From contig JALTYW010000043.1 of NCBI GenBank assembly GCA_027046415.1, positions 1-5,229 of the forward strand: a stretch of DNA of 5,229 nucleotides, written 5' to 3'. Source of the stretch: Sulfurovum sp. (lineage in GTDB: Bacteria > Campylobacterota > Campylobacteria > Campylobacterales > Sulfurovaceae). Positions 1 through 5,079 of this stretch are shown here, piece after piece; positions within the stretch are counted from its first letter, which is position 1; every line of letters starts with the position of its first letter. A program made the position numbers and the translations under genes. A model generated the notes under the pieces. That model had not been told where the DNA came from. It was given only the letters and a program-made list of their open reading frames with translations, and did not search any database.

Positions 1-993
1 TCTTCCCGGAGTTGGAGGAACAGAGAGCGTAACAGCCTCCATACCGCGTACCGTTCGGGTTCCTGTGGCAAAAAGGTTATTGAAGAAAAGAGACTTCTTT
101 GCCAGTGCATCAAGATGGGGAGTCAGACCTTTCTTGTCTCCGAAGATACCCATGTACTCTGCACTGAGGCTTTCAACCATGATGAGGATTACATTATACT
201 TTTGCTCAGGTTTTTTGGCAGTGACGGTTTTTGGGGTTTTATCATCGAAACCTTCAAGATGTTTGAGATTTTTCATGACAGTTTGATGGTCAAGTGTCTT
301 GTAGAACTCATCATAGTCGAGCTCATTATGTCTAAACGCAGAGAAGAGAGAGTAGAGACCGTTTTTCGCAAGTTCGTTATTGTAAATATTTTTTGAAATG
401 TTTGACAGCTCCTGTTTGTCCAGCATATTGAAAAAAAGCAGCGGTGCAAGCAAGAAAGGGAGCGTATATTTAAAACGCTGGATAAAGGTTGTGTTGTCTG
501 TAGTTACAAAAAAGGCTTTTTTGAATAAATAGACAATAGCTATACTTGCTATGGCAATGGTCGTAAGGATGATCGGAAGCGGATAGGACTCCTGAATATT
601 TTTAATGACCTCATGGGTATAGACAAGATAATCTACAGCAATGAAGTTGAACCGTTTCCCAAACTCCTCCCAGAAAAAGTATTCACTGACACCGTTGAAG
701 ATCATCGCATAGACAATAGAAACAGCAATAACAGCGAGAATGATACGGTGTATTTTGCTATTGTAGAGTTTCGTAGGGATTATGAGCAGGTAGAGTGCCA
801 GTGGGAGAAAATAGTAGAATGCAGTGACAATATCGTAAAAAAATCCGATACCGAATATCTTGGCGAGTATGACGAACGAAGTGTCAACACTCTCGAGACT
901 CATGCTCAGTAAGACATATCGTGTTAGAAAACTGATAATGAGAAAGGCAATAAAAGAGGTATAGAGAAACTTAAATCTTGTCTGTGTGAACAT
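1..993 (-). CDS. LTA synthase family (LtaS-like) membrane transferase/sulfatase-fold protein, N-terminal part, runs off the window
   Basis: Translating the minus strand from ATG at 993 gives 331 uninterrupted codons that reach the window edge, so the C-terminus is missing. Residues 1-190 carry about five hydrophobic segments (roughly 8-30, 41-72, 82-100, 139-158, 175-190). After a soluble linker the alkaline-phosphatase/sulfatase fold begins: YNVILIMVESLSAEYMG (266-282) holds the family's metal-binding Glu (E274), GTRTVRGMEA (311-320) holds the probable nucleophile Thr (T314), and the family signature SVPPTPGR (324-331) ends the visible part. Known members move phosphoglycerol or similar head groups from phospholipid to a polymer or glycan outside the membrane; in a Gram-negative the acceptor could be a periplasmic glucan or another envelope glycan, which is inference. 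An AGGAAGG lies about 12-15 bases before the ATG, slightly far. It starts downstream of the nonaheme cytochrome terminator and has its own promoter candidate. The family call is secure, the substrate is not. Confidence 0.9.
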   Translation of the reverse strand, partial: MFTQTRFKFLYTSFIAFLIISFLTRYVLLSMSLESVDTSFVILAKIFGIGFFYDIVTAFYYFLPLALYLLIIPTKLYNSKIHRIILAVIAVSIVYAMIFNGVSEYFFWEEFGKRFNFIAVDYLVYTHEVIKNIQESYPLPIILTTIAIASIAIVYLFKKAFFVTTDNTTFIQRFKYTLPFLLAPLLFFNMLDKQELSNISKNIYNNELAKNGLYSLFSAFRHNELDYDEFYKTLDHQTVMKNLKHLEGFDDKTPKTVTAKKPEQKYNVILIMVESLSAEYMGIFGDKKGLTPHLDALAKKSLFFNNLFATGTRTVRGMEAVTLSVPPTPGR

Positions 994-1027
994 GGGTAAC
1001 CAAAGATCCTTCCTGAGAAAAAACGCT

Positions 1028-1036
1028 ATTGTATCA
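1028..1036 (-). promoter_or_regulatory. Extended -10 promoter candidate for the LtaS-like gene
   Basis: The minus strand reads TGATACAAT, an extended -10 (TGn plus TACAAT). It would start transcription near 1021 and give a leader of roughly 28 bases before the ATG at 993. No good -35 is visible 17 bases upstream. The position between the cytochrome hairpin and the transferase start fits an independent promoter. Confidence 0.45.
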
Positions 1037-1066
1037 CAGGTTGGTTAATAGAAAGAATGTATGCCA

Positions 1067-1087
1067 AGAGGGGAGATGATCCCCTCT
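1067..1087 (-). terminator. Probable terminator hairpin after the nonaheme cytochrome gene
   Basis: A perfect 8-bp stem (AGAGGGGA / TCCCCTCT) with a 5-base loop starts 14 bases past the cytochrome stop codon. On the minus strand it is followed by TTGGCATACATTCTTTC, which is U-rich but not a clean U-run, so termination efficiency is uncertain. It separates the cytochrome gene from the LtaS-like gene. Confidence 0.5.
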
Positions 1088-1101
1088 GTTTGCGTACTCT
1101 A

Positions 1102-2838
1102 TCAGTCTCCGTTTGGACCGTTGTGGCAGTCGTAACAGCTGATCTGGTGGTCTTTGGCAAAGTTCTTTGTTCCCCATTCGGTTGAGAAACTTCTGTCTGT
1201 CCATGTTTCGGAGAGAGGTGTCCCTCTATAGTCTTTTCCGTGACAAGCTGTACACTGTGCCGTGTTGTGTTCTGCAGCATCACCATGTTCTTTGACCCAG
1301 CTTTGACCGACCGGGTGCATACCATGAGGACCGCCGGAAATAGTATTGGGTACACTGTTATGACAGGCGTTACACTCTCCTACTGTACCTGTGTGTCCCT
1401 GTAGGGTCTGTGAGAGCTGGTTGTCCGCAGTATGTGCGGGGTAGATGGCGTGTGTTGCCCCATGACATGCTTCACACTGCAGTTTTCCGTGACCTTTGCT
1501 GAAGCGGTAGAGACTCAGCCCGGTTGCAGGTGTGTTCAGGTTTGTTGCGAACTTCGTATCGACAACATGTCTAAGCGTATTGGTTGCGGGGTCTATGGCA
1601 GATGTCTCCCGTACACCGTCATGATGACATGCCTGACAGTTTGGTTCATCCAGCCAACCCTGACGCTGGGAATTTCCTACATTGCTCATGTGACCGTGGC
1701 AGCTTTGGCACTGCATGACTGCATTGCCGGCACTGTCTCTTGCATCTCCCATCGCACCTCTGAGACACTTTGTCTGTGCACCCGGGTGACAAGCGTAGCA
1801 TGCTGCACGGTTGTTGCTGTCATTGAGGGAAAGACCGGTGTAAGGATCGGTTACTTTGGCATGGAAGCTATGGATCGCCTGGGTGAACGGTTTGATGCCA
1901 TCCACGCCGGTACCAGGAAGTGCGTTGGAACTGTGGCATGCCGCACAGAGGATGGGTGTACCGGATTTTGCTGTTGCTTCAAGTCCTGCCGGGTCATAGT
2001 TGTACGCTTTTGCACTTAAAGAGCCGATATGGTCGGACACGGCATTGGGGATGCGCTCGTCATGCAGACGGAGAATATTGTACTTGAAGTCTTTTTCCGG
2101 ATCGCTCATAGCAACCCATCCAGCTTTTGGCATGGCCTTTGGTGCCAGTGAATTGGTTGCATGGCACCGTTTACAGTCCATTTCATCACTGACGGGCAAT
2201 ACCACATTGACAGATGCAAGTATAGCTCCGGAAGGATCTTTTGCAGTTACTTTGACAAGTGGATAGTAGTTTTTGCTACCGTCGTCATTGTATGGGGTTA
2301 GAGGAATTCCTTCCGCTTCCCACCATTCATATTGTGGATTGAAGTCGAGTGTACGCGGTGTTGATGATGGGGTATACTTCCCCTTTAGCCCCACGTCAGG
2401 TGAGAGAACAGCACCAAAAAGCTTTTGGCTAAAGTCCCAAAAATTAGTTTTGTCGCTGCTTGAAGTATTGATCTTGCCGTCAGTGCCTACGGTCGATTCG
2501 TATGTGATCGTTACACCGCTTGTAACAAGGTCACCGTTTTTGTCTTTAAGCTGGGCATGAAGATTGTTGTAGGGTGGAAGTATGGAAAATACCGAAAAAT
2601 CATTTCCGTCCATACAGTGCATACCAAGATCGTTCCATGCTGTCAACATATAAGGAAAACCATTGGCGGGCGTAGTGTTTGTTGTTCCGGAATTTTCGTT
2701 ATCCTTTTCTTTCTCTTTGTCCTTTTCCTTTTTTTCTTTCTTGTCTTTGTCATCATCTGCATGGATAACTGTAGTAGACGAAGCCATAATGATAGGTATC
2801 GCAGCCAGTGCGACCCATAATCTGTCTTGTGTGATCAT
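1102..2838 (-). CDS. Exported nonaheme c-type cytochrome (578 aa)
   Basis: Nine CXXCH heme-attachment motifs are visible, starting at residues 222, 298, 347, 377, 401, 455, 489, 529 and 568, so nine covalent hemes are expected, matured in the periplasm. Residues 1-27 form a Sec signal peptide ending VIHA before DDDK. Residues 28-48 are an almost pure Asp/Lys/Glu linker. Residues 60-220 form a heme-free domain with the motif AWNDLGMHCMDG (67-78), containing a lone Cys75; a second non-heme Cys358 lies in TKCLRGAM right after heme 3. The layout (heme-free N-terminal domain, then dense hemes) resembles uncharacterised multiheme cytochromes of sediment and sulfur bacteria that I recall but cannot name. 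The start is fixed by AAAGGAGA seven bases before the ATG. A role in periplasmic or extracellular electron transfer is inferred; no substrate-site signature (nitrite, hydroxylamine, tetrathionate) is recognisable. It has its own promoter with tandem repeats shared with the lipoprotein gene. Confidence 0.93.
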   Translation of the reverse strand: MITQDRLWVALAAIPIIMASSTTVIHADDDKDKKEKKEKDKEKEKDNENSGTTNTTPANGFPYMLTAWNDLGMHCMDGNDFSVFSILPPYNNLHAQLKDKNGDLVTSGVTITYESTVGTDGKINTSSSDKTNFWDFSQKLFGAVLSPDVGLKGKYTPSSTPRTLDFNPQYEWWEAEGIPLTPYNDDGSKNYYPLVKVTAKDPSGAILASVNVVLPVSDEMDCKRCHATNSLAPKAMPKAGWVAMSDPEKDFKYNILRLHDERIPNAVSDHIGSLSAKAYNYDPAGLEATAKSGTPILCAACHSSNALPGTGVDGIKPFTQAIHSFHAKVTDPYTGLSLNDSNNRAACYACHPGAQTKCLRGAMGDARDSAGNAVMQCQSCHGHMSNVGNSQRQGWLDEPNCQACHHDGVRETSAIDPATNTLRHVVDTKFATNLNTPATGLSLYRFSKGHGKLQCEACHGATHAIYPAHTADNQLSQTLQGHTGTVGECNACHNSVPNTISGGPHGMHPVGQSWVKEHGDAAEHNTAQCTACHGKDYRGTPLSETWTDRSFSTEWGTKNFAKDHQISCYDCHNGPNGD

Positions 2839-2867
2839 GTTGTCTCCTTTAATAAAGTCTCATAAAA

Positions 2868-2873
2868 ATTATA
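2868..2873 (-). promoter_or_regulatory. -10 box of the nonaheme cytochrome promoter
   Basis: The minus strand has a perfect TATAAT. Transcription would start near 2861, leaving a leader of about 22 bases that contains the AAAGGAGA ribosome site. No TTGACA-like -35 is present at the 17-base spacing; the proximal copy of the YTAACA repeat occupies that region instead, as at activator-dependent promoters. Confidence 0.6.
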
Positions 2874-2893
2874 GGAGAACTATATTACCCCGT

Positions 2894-2921
2894 TGTTAGG
2901 CAAGTGTTAGCGTTTTGTTAG
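2894..2921 (-). promoter_or_regulatory. Triple CTAACA direct repeat, 11-base period: putative response-regulator site
   Basis: On the minus strand CTAACA occurs three times, at 2921-2916, 2910-2905 and 2899-2894, each exactly 11 bases from the next. A weaker fourth unit (GTAATA, 4 of 6) lies in register at 2888-2883. The array ends 20 bases before the TATAAT. Direct repeats of about 6 bases on one helical face with an 11-base period are the known geometry of OmpR/PhoB-family sites (for example the TTAACA repeats of Bacillus PhoP). The regulator is not in this window, so its identity is unknown. Confidence 0.6.
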
Positions 2922-2960
2922 GTGGTAAAGTATGTGTAAGTTACTGAGAAAGAAGTGGTG

Positions 2961-2984
2961 ACAGCAGGTGTGTTTACCTGCTGT
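2961..2984 (-). terminator. Probable terminator hairpin after the lipoprotein gene
   Basis: A perfect 9-bp stem (ACAGCAGGT / ACCTGCTGT) with a 6-base loop starts 8 bases past the lipoprotein stop codon. On the minus strand it is preceded by an A-rich run and followed by CACCACTTCTTTCTC, pyrimidine-rich rather than a U-run; on the plus strand a T6 run follows a few bases later. It supports the lipoprotein and the cytochrome being separate transcripts. Confidence 0.55.
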
Positions 2985-2992
2985 GAAGTTTT

Positions 2993-3799
2993 TTAGTTGT
3001 CATCGTTGCTGTCATCTGAGCCATCATCACTATTGTGGTCTGTATTGTCGTCAGAATTATCATTGGCAGAGTCACGGTCTCCGTTTTCTCTGTCTCTGTC
3101 ATTTTCAACATAGTCAGGACTGTGGTCTCCGTTATCATCATCTCTGTAGTTTGGTGTACCATCATGATCATCGTCTTCCATATAGTCAGGATGGGCATCT
3201 CCATCATCATCGTACATATTTTCTATACCATCACGATCATCATCTTCATGAGCATTGACTACTCTGTCACCGTCATCATCTTCGTATGGGTCTACAATAC
3301 CGTCTCCGTCCGTATCGAGAACTGCTACAGTACTTACAGCTGCTTTGGCAGCATCGACAGTTACACATAACGGATTGTCAGAGACATGATCCTCATTTGC
3401 ATCTGCAATACCATTGGGGTCAAGTGACAAAGGGACATGTCCTATATCAACATCATCATGCAGTACAATGGTAGAACCTGTTGTACTACCGTTGACGTAA
3501 CAGATAGGTGTCACAACCCTGTTTGCAGGGTCATTTTCATTGGTGGTCATGACGATACGGCAGTTTGTCCCTTGTGGAACACTGAGAGAGAAGGGATGTT
3601 CGGATGTTCCGTTATTTGTAGAGGTGACTCTGAAATAGCTGCCATCCTCACAAAAGGCCTCAATCAATGTACCCGGAACGGTCCCTGATATGGTTGCTGT
3701 TGAGGATGTGGTGGCTGCAGGGGTAGAAGAGCTTCCTCCCCCACATCCTATTATAAACGGCAGTGCTGCTATACTAAGCAAAAAGGCATATCTTTTCAT
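2993..3799 (-). CDS. Lipoprotein with thrombospondin-3-like calcium repeats and acidic tail (268 aa)
   Basis: A lipoprotein signal ends at FIIGC, so Cys19 is the likely lipidated residue, followed by a flexible Gly/Ser/Thr linker (20-35). Residues about 36-150 form a domain I do not recognise, with Cys50, Cys80, Cys100 and Cys145 that could make two disulfides. From Asp162 (DTDGDGIVD) to about 232, five or six DxDxDG-type repeats recur every 11-12 residues (DDD at 174, 186, 197, 209, 220), as in thrombospondin type-3 and related bacterial calcium-binding repeats. Residues 233-268 are almost only Asp, Asn, Ser, Arg and Gly. Calcium binding at the outer surface follows from the repeat family; the biological role is unknown. 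AAGGAG lies seven bases before the ATG, confirming the start. The promoter carries the same 11-base-period repeats and nearly the same leader as the nonaheme cytochrome gene, which suggests the two products work together. Confidence 0.9.
   Translation of the reverse strand: MKRYAFLLSIAALPFIIGCGGGSSSTPAATTSSTATISGTVPGTLIEAFCEDGSYFRVTSTNNGTSEHPFSLSVPQGTNCRIVMTTNENDPANRVVTPICYVNGSTTGSTIVLHDDVDIGHVPLSLDPNGIADANEDHVSDNPLCVTVDAAKAAVSTVAVLDTDGDGIVDPYEDDDGDRVVNAHEDDDRDGIENMYDDDGDAHPDYMEDDDHDGTPNYRDDDNGDHSPDYVENDRDRENGDRDSANDNSDDNTDHNSDDGSDDSNDDN
3104..3316 (-). repeat. Coding tandem repeats for DxDxDG calcium-binding units
   Basis: This part of the lipoprotein gene encodes residues 162-232, a run of Asp-rich units with acidic triplets at residues 174-176, 186-188, 197-199, 209-211 and 220-222 (spacings 12, 11, 12, 11). 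The alternating spacing matches thrombospondin type-3 repeats. At DNA level the units appear as recurring ATCATCATC-like runs on the plus strand, which makes copy-number change by slippage or recombination plausible. Confidence 0.75.
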
Positions 3800-3825
3800 G
3801 TTGTTCTCCTTTTAATTATGTTTGG

Positions 3826-3831
3826 ATAATA
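3826..3831 (-). promoter_or_regulatory. -10 box of the lipoprotein promoter
   Basis: The minus strand reads TATTAT. It lies 18 bases downstream of the proximal TTAACA repeat, which therefore sits at the -35 position and differs from TTGACA by one base. The start would be near 3819, giving a leader of about 19 bases with AAGGAG. An alternative -10, TAAAAT at 3839-3834, is only 10 bases from the repeat and fits less well. Confidence 0.5.
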
Positions 3832-3849
3832 CGATTTTATCATTTGCTG

Positions 3850-3866
3850 TGTTAACAAAGTGTTAA
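3850..3866 (-). promoter_or_regulatory. Double TTAACA direct repeat, 11-base period: putative response-regulator site
   Basis: The minus strand has TTAACA at 3866-3861 and at 3855-3850, exactly 11 bases apart. Compared with the two proximal cytochrome repeats, the 17-base units agree at 13 positions and share TAACACTTnnnTAACA. The proximal copy overlaps the -35 region. The array begins 24 bases past the stop of the NlpC/P60 gene. Confidence 0.6.
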
Positions 3867-3890
3867 TTGCTATTTTAAGCCGGGCAGCAG

Positions 3891-4574
3891 CTATACGGCA
3901 GGAGGGAGGATGCGACGTGCTCCAACATAGCATTTCTGGTAGTGCCCGTGGTCAAGCGGGGAGATGATGACACCTTTTTTCCTTGATGCAGCGTGGATGA
4001 ACTCGCCGTTGCCAAGATAGATACCGACATGGGTGACTGGGATGCCACGTTTTTTGTCTGTCAGGAAAAAGACAAGATCTCCTTTTTGTAACTGGTCAAG
4101 CTGGACAGGTGTACCAGTTCTTGACTGGGAGAGGGCAGTTCTTGGCAGGTTGATACCGTGTTTTTTGTAGAGGTACTGCACATACCCTGAACAGTCAAAG
4201 CCTTCGGGTGTCGTGCCTCCCCATTTGTACCTGCCGCCTTTGAAGTACCTGGCATACTTGAGCAGAGCTTCTCTTTCGTTATCACTTAGACGGTATGTTA
4301 CCCCTTTACTGTGTGCTTTTGCAGTCGCTTCTACAATGTGTCTGACAGCTTGTTTGGCTTTTTGTGCAGCATGTGCAAGACGCTCTGCTTTATGCAGTTC
4401 GTCATACATCGCTTGTAGAGAGAATTCAGATGCTTTTTGGGTAAGGCAGGCATTATCCCGATGATGAATCTGTGTTGTTTTTTCTATGTTTCCATTTTTG
4501 TCTGTCACGATGAAGAGGTTGTCAGCATGGAGTAAGCATGGCAGCAAGAGAATAAGTATCAACCCTGTTTTCAT
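3891..4574 (-). CDS. NlpC/P60-family peptidoglycan hydrolase, exported (227 aa)
   Basis: The C-terminal half (about 103-225) is an NlpC/P60 cysteine peptidase domain: GFDCSGYVQ gives the nucleophile Cys128, THVGIYLG gives catalytic His182, and FIHAAS gives His194. The 12-residue spacing between the two His residues equals that of Escherichia coli Spr/MepS (Cys68, His119, His131). Such enzymes cut D,L-endopeptide bonds in peptidoglycan stems. A Sec signal peptide (1-17, ending LLHA) shows export, and LPC is not a lipobox in the right place, so it is probably soluble. Residues 50-90 are an Ala/Lys-rich helix, perhaps coiled coil, preceding the catalytic domain. The start at 4574 is forced by an in-frame TAG 12 bases upstream, yet this ATG lacks a good ribosome site; a 7-codon ORF with a very strong one ends four bases before it, suggesting translation by reinitiation. 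It lies 72 bases downstream of the monoheme cytochrome gene. Confidence 0.92.
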   Translation of the reverse strand: MKTGLILILLLPCLLHADNLFIVTDKNGNIEKTTQIHHRDNACLTQKASEFSLQAMYDELHKAERLAHAAQKAKQAVRHIVEATAKAHSKGVTYRLSDNEREALLKYARYFKGGRYKWGGTTPEGFDCSGYVQYLYKKHGINLPRTALSQSRTGTPVQLDQLQKGDLVFFLTDKKRGIPVTHVGIYLGNGEFIHAASRKKGVIISPLDHGHYQKCYVGARRILPPAV

Positions 4575-4578
4575 ACTG

Positions 4579-4602
4579 CTATTCTAACATACTTTGGTAC
4601 AT
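4579..4602 (-). CDS. Seven-codon upstream ORF (MYQSMLE) before the NlpC/P60 gene
   Basis: ATG at 4602 follows AGGAGGTGATC with 6 bases between them and is closed by TAG seven codons later. Only four bases separate that stop from the ATG of the NlpC/P60 gene, a spacing typical of translational coupling. The peptide has no recognisable attenuator signature such as a codon run. It may serve only to deliver ribosomes to the following start; expression is not shown by sequence alone. Confidence 0.5.
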   Translation of the reverse strand: MYQSMLE

Positions 4603-4608
4603 AGAATA

Positions 4609-4619
4609 GATCACCTCCT
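4609..4619 (-). promoter_or_regulatory. Unusually strong Shine-Dalgarno (AGGAGGTGATC)
   Basis: The minus strand matches the complement of the 16S rRNA 3' end (GATCACCTCCT) over 11 bases. It is far better than the sites of neighbouring genes (AAGGAG only). It is about 34 bases from the NlpC/P60 start, too far to serve it directly, but correctly placed for the 7-codon ORF. Confidence 0.7.
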
Positions 4620-4633
4620 ATCATTAGTAGGTG
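4612..4633 (-). promoter_or_regulatory. Hairpin sequestering the strong Shine-Dalgarno
   Basis: On the minus-strand RNA CACCUACUA pairs with UAGGAGGUG around an AUGA loop: eight of nine positions pair, with one A-G mismatch. The 3' arm is the Shine-Dalgarno itself. It could block translation of the short ORF and so of the NlpC/P60 gene. It begins 13 bases past the monoheme cytochrome stop codon, so a role as that gene's terminator is the alternative, but no U-run follows. A weak -10 (TAAAAT, 4649-4644) overlapping that stop codon could start a transcript just before the hairpin. Confidence 0.5.
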
Positions 4634-4646
4634 CTATAACGCTATT

Positions 4647-5003
4647 TTAATGATGGGTTCCGCAGAAGTTTGCGTCACAGCCGTGGACACTGCCGGAAAA
4701 TTTTGAATTGTTGATGAAGAACTTCAGGATCCTTTTCTTTTTATGCTTAAAGAGATTGTTTTTAAATGCTGAAAGTGCTTTTGGTTTGCCCTTGTGTATC
4801 TTTTCAAGCTTGCCTGGTGTCTCAAAGAAGTATTCCCAGTCATCTTCATCGATCTGTTTTGCCATGTAGAATGGTGTACCGTGACAGGGGGTACACAGTT
4901 TTGTTACAACACGGAACGCTTTTGTATCATACTTTTCGGCAGCCGATACATACATACCCACCAGAGCGATACATAGCGGCAGCATTAATCCGTTCCTTCT
5001 CAT
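4647..5003 (-). CDS. Small exported monoheme c-type cytochrome (118 aa)
   Basis: A Sec signal peptide (1-20 or 21, ending MYVSA-A) precedes a short mature protein with one heme motif, CTPCH, at residues 37-41. The middle is basic (KGKPK, KHKKKR at 71-75 and 87-91). The C-terminus reads HGCDANFCGTHH (107-118), with a second Cys pair (C109, C114) in CX4C spacing and two final His residues; this is not a standard heme site and could be a disulfide or metal site, with one of the His residues or Met47 as distal heme ligand. The start at 5003 is chosen because AAGGAG lies six bases upstream and the signal peptide follows at once; a longer reading from 5090 would run across the divergent flavoprotein start and bury the signal. 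Electron transfer in the periplasm is the general expectation; the partner is unknown. It may be cotranscribed with the NlpC/P60 gene. Confidence 0.85.
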   Translation of the reverse strand: MRRNGLMLPLCIALVGMYVSAAEKYDTKAFRVVTKLCTPCHGTPFYMAKQIDEDDWEYFFETPGKLEKIHKGKPKALSAFKNNLFKHKKKRILKFFINNSKFSGSVHGCDANFCGTHH

Positions 5004-5022
5004 CCTTGACTCCTTTTTCCAG

Positions 5023-5028
5023 ATTGTA
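5023..5028 (-). promoter_or_regulatory. -10 candidate for the monoheme cytochrome gene
   Basis: The minus strand reads TACAAT. Transcription from it would begin near 5016, at the edge of the AAGGAG ribosome site, giving a very short leader, so this is a tentative call. TATACC further upstream, overlapping the divergent -10, is a weaker alternative. Confidence 0.3.
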
Positions 5029-5037
5029 TGAAAGGTT

Positions 5038-5058
5038 TGTGTAGCCTGTGTGTAGCCT
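5038..5058. repeat. Direct repeat TGTGTAGCCT x2, 11-base period, in divergent promoter region
   Basis: TGTGTAGCCT occurs at 5038-5047 and again at 5049-5058, both perfect, one helical turn apart. It lies between the divergent starts of the monoheme cytochrome (5003) and the flavoprotein (5080), ending 8 bases before the rightward TATAAT. A regulator site controlling one or both genes is possible; the sequence is unrelated to the YTAACA repeats. Confidence 0.5.
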
Positions 5059-5066
5059 TCATTGGG

Positions 5067-5072
5067 TATAAT
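5067..5072 (+). promoter_or_regulatory. Perfect -10 box for the flavoprotein gene, leaderless transcript likely
   Basis: TATAAT is followed by seven bases and then ATG at 5080, so transcription would start at or next to the A of the start codon. No Shine-Dalgarno precedes that ATG. The hexamer at the -35 distance (GCCTGT) is poor. Confidence 0.55.
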
Positions 5073-5079
5073 GCGTGCT

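Noticed and set aside
613..912. 99-codon plus-strand open frame, and further ones at 65-396
   Set aside because: All lie antisense to the LtaS-like gene, which shows family motifs in one continuous minus-strand frame.
1432..2019. 195-codon plus-strand open frame, Cys-rich
   Set aside because: It is antisense to the heme-rich part of the nonaheme cytochrome, whose nine CXXCH motifs, signal peptide and ribosome site are clear; the open frame is a by-product of its codon use.
2968..3370. His-, Met- or Val/Ile-rich open frames on both strands over the lipoprotein repeats
   Set aside because: They arise from reading the repetitive GAT/GAC codons in other frames; low-complexity, no ribosome sites, and the lipoprotein frame has a lipobox and ordered repeats.
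3867..3905. GC-rich hairpin candidate past the NlpC/P60 stop codon (GCCG / CGGC)
   Set aside because: Only four outer base pairs with a long loop; not enough to call a terminator, although TTAAAAT follows it.
4584..4589. Plus-strand CTAACA near the NlpC/P60 start
   Set aside because: Single copy without an 11-base partner and in the opposite orientation, inside the 7-codon ORF; expected by chance.
4609..4627. Plus-strand GATCACCTCCT resembling the 3' end of 16S rRNA, as a possible rRNA remnant
   Set aside because: The match stops after about 11 bases with no further 16S sequence on the left; it is fully explained as the complement of a strong Shine-Dalgarno.
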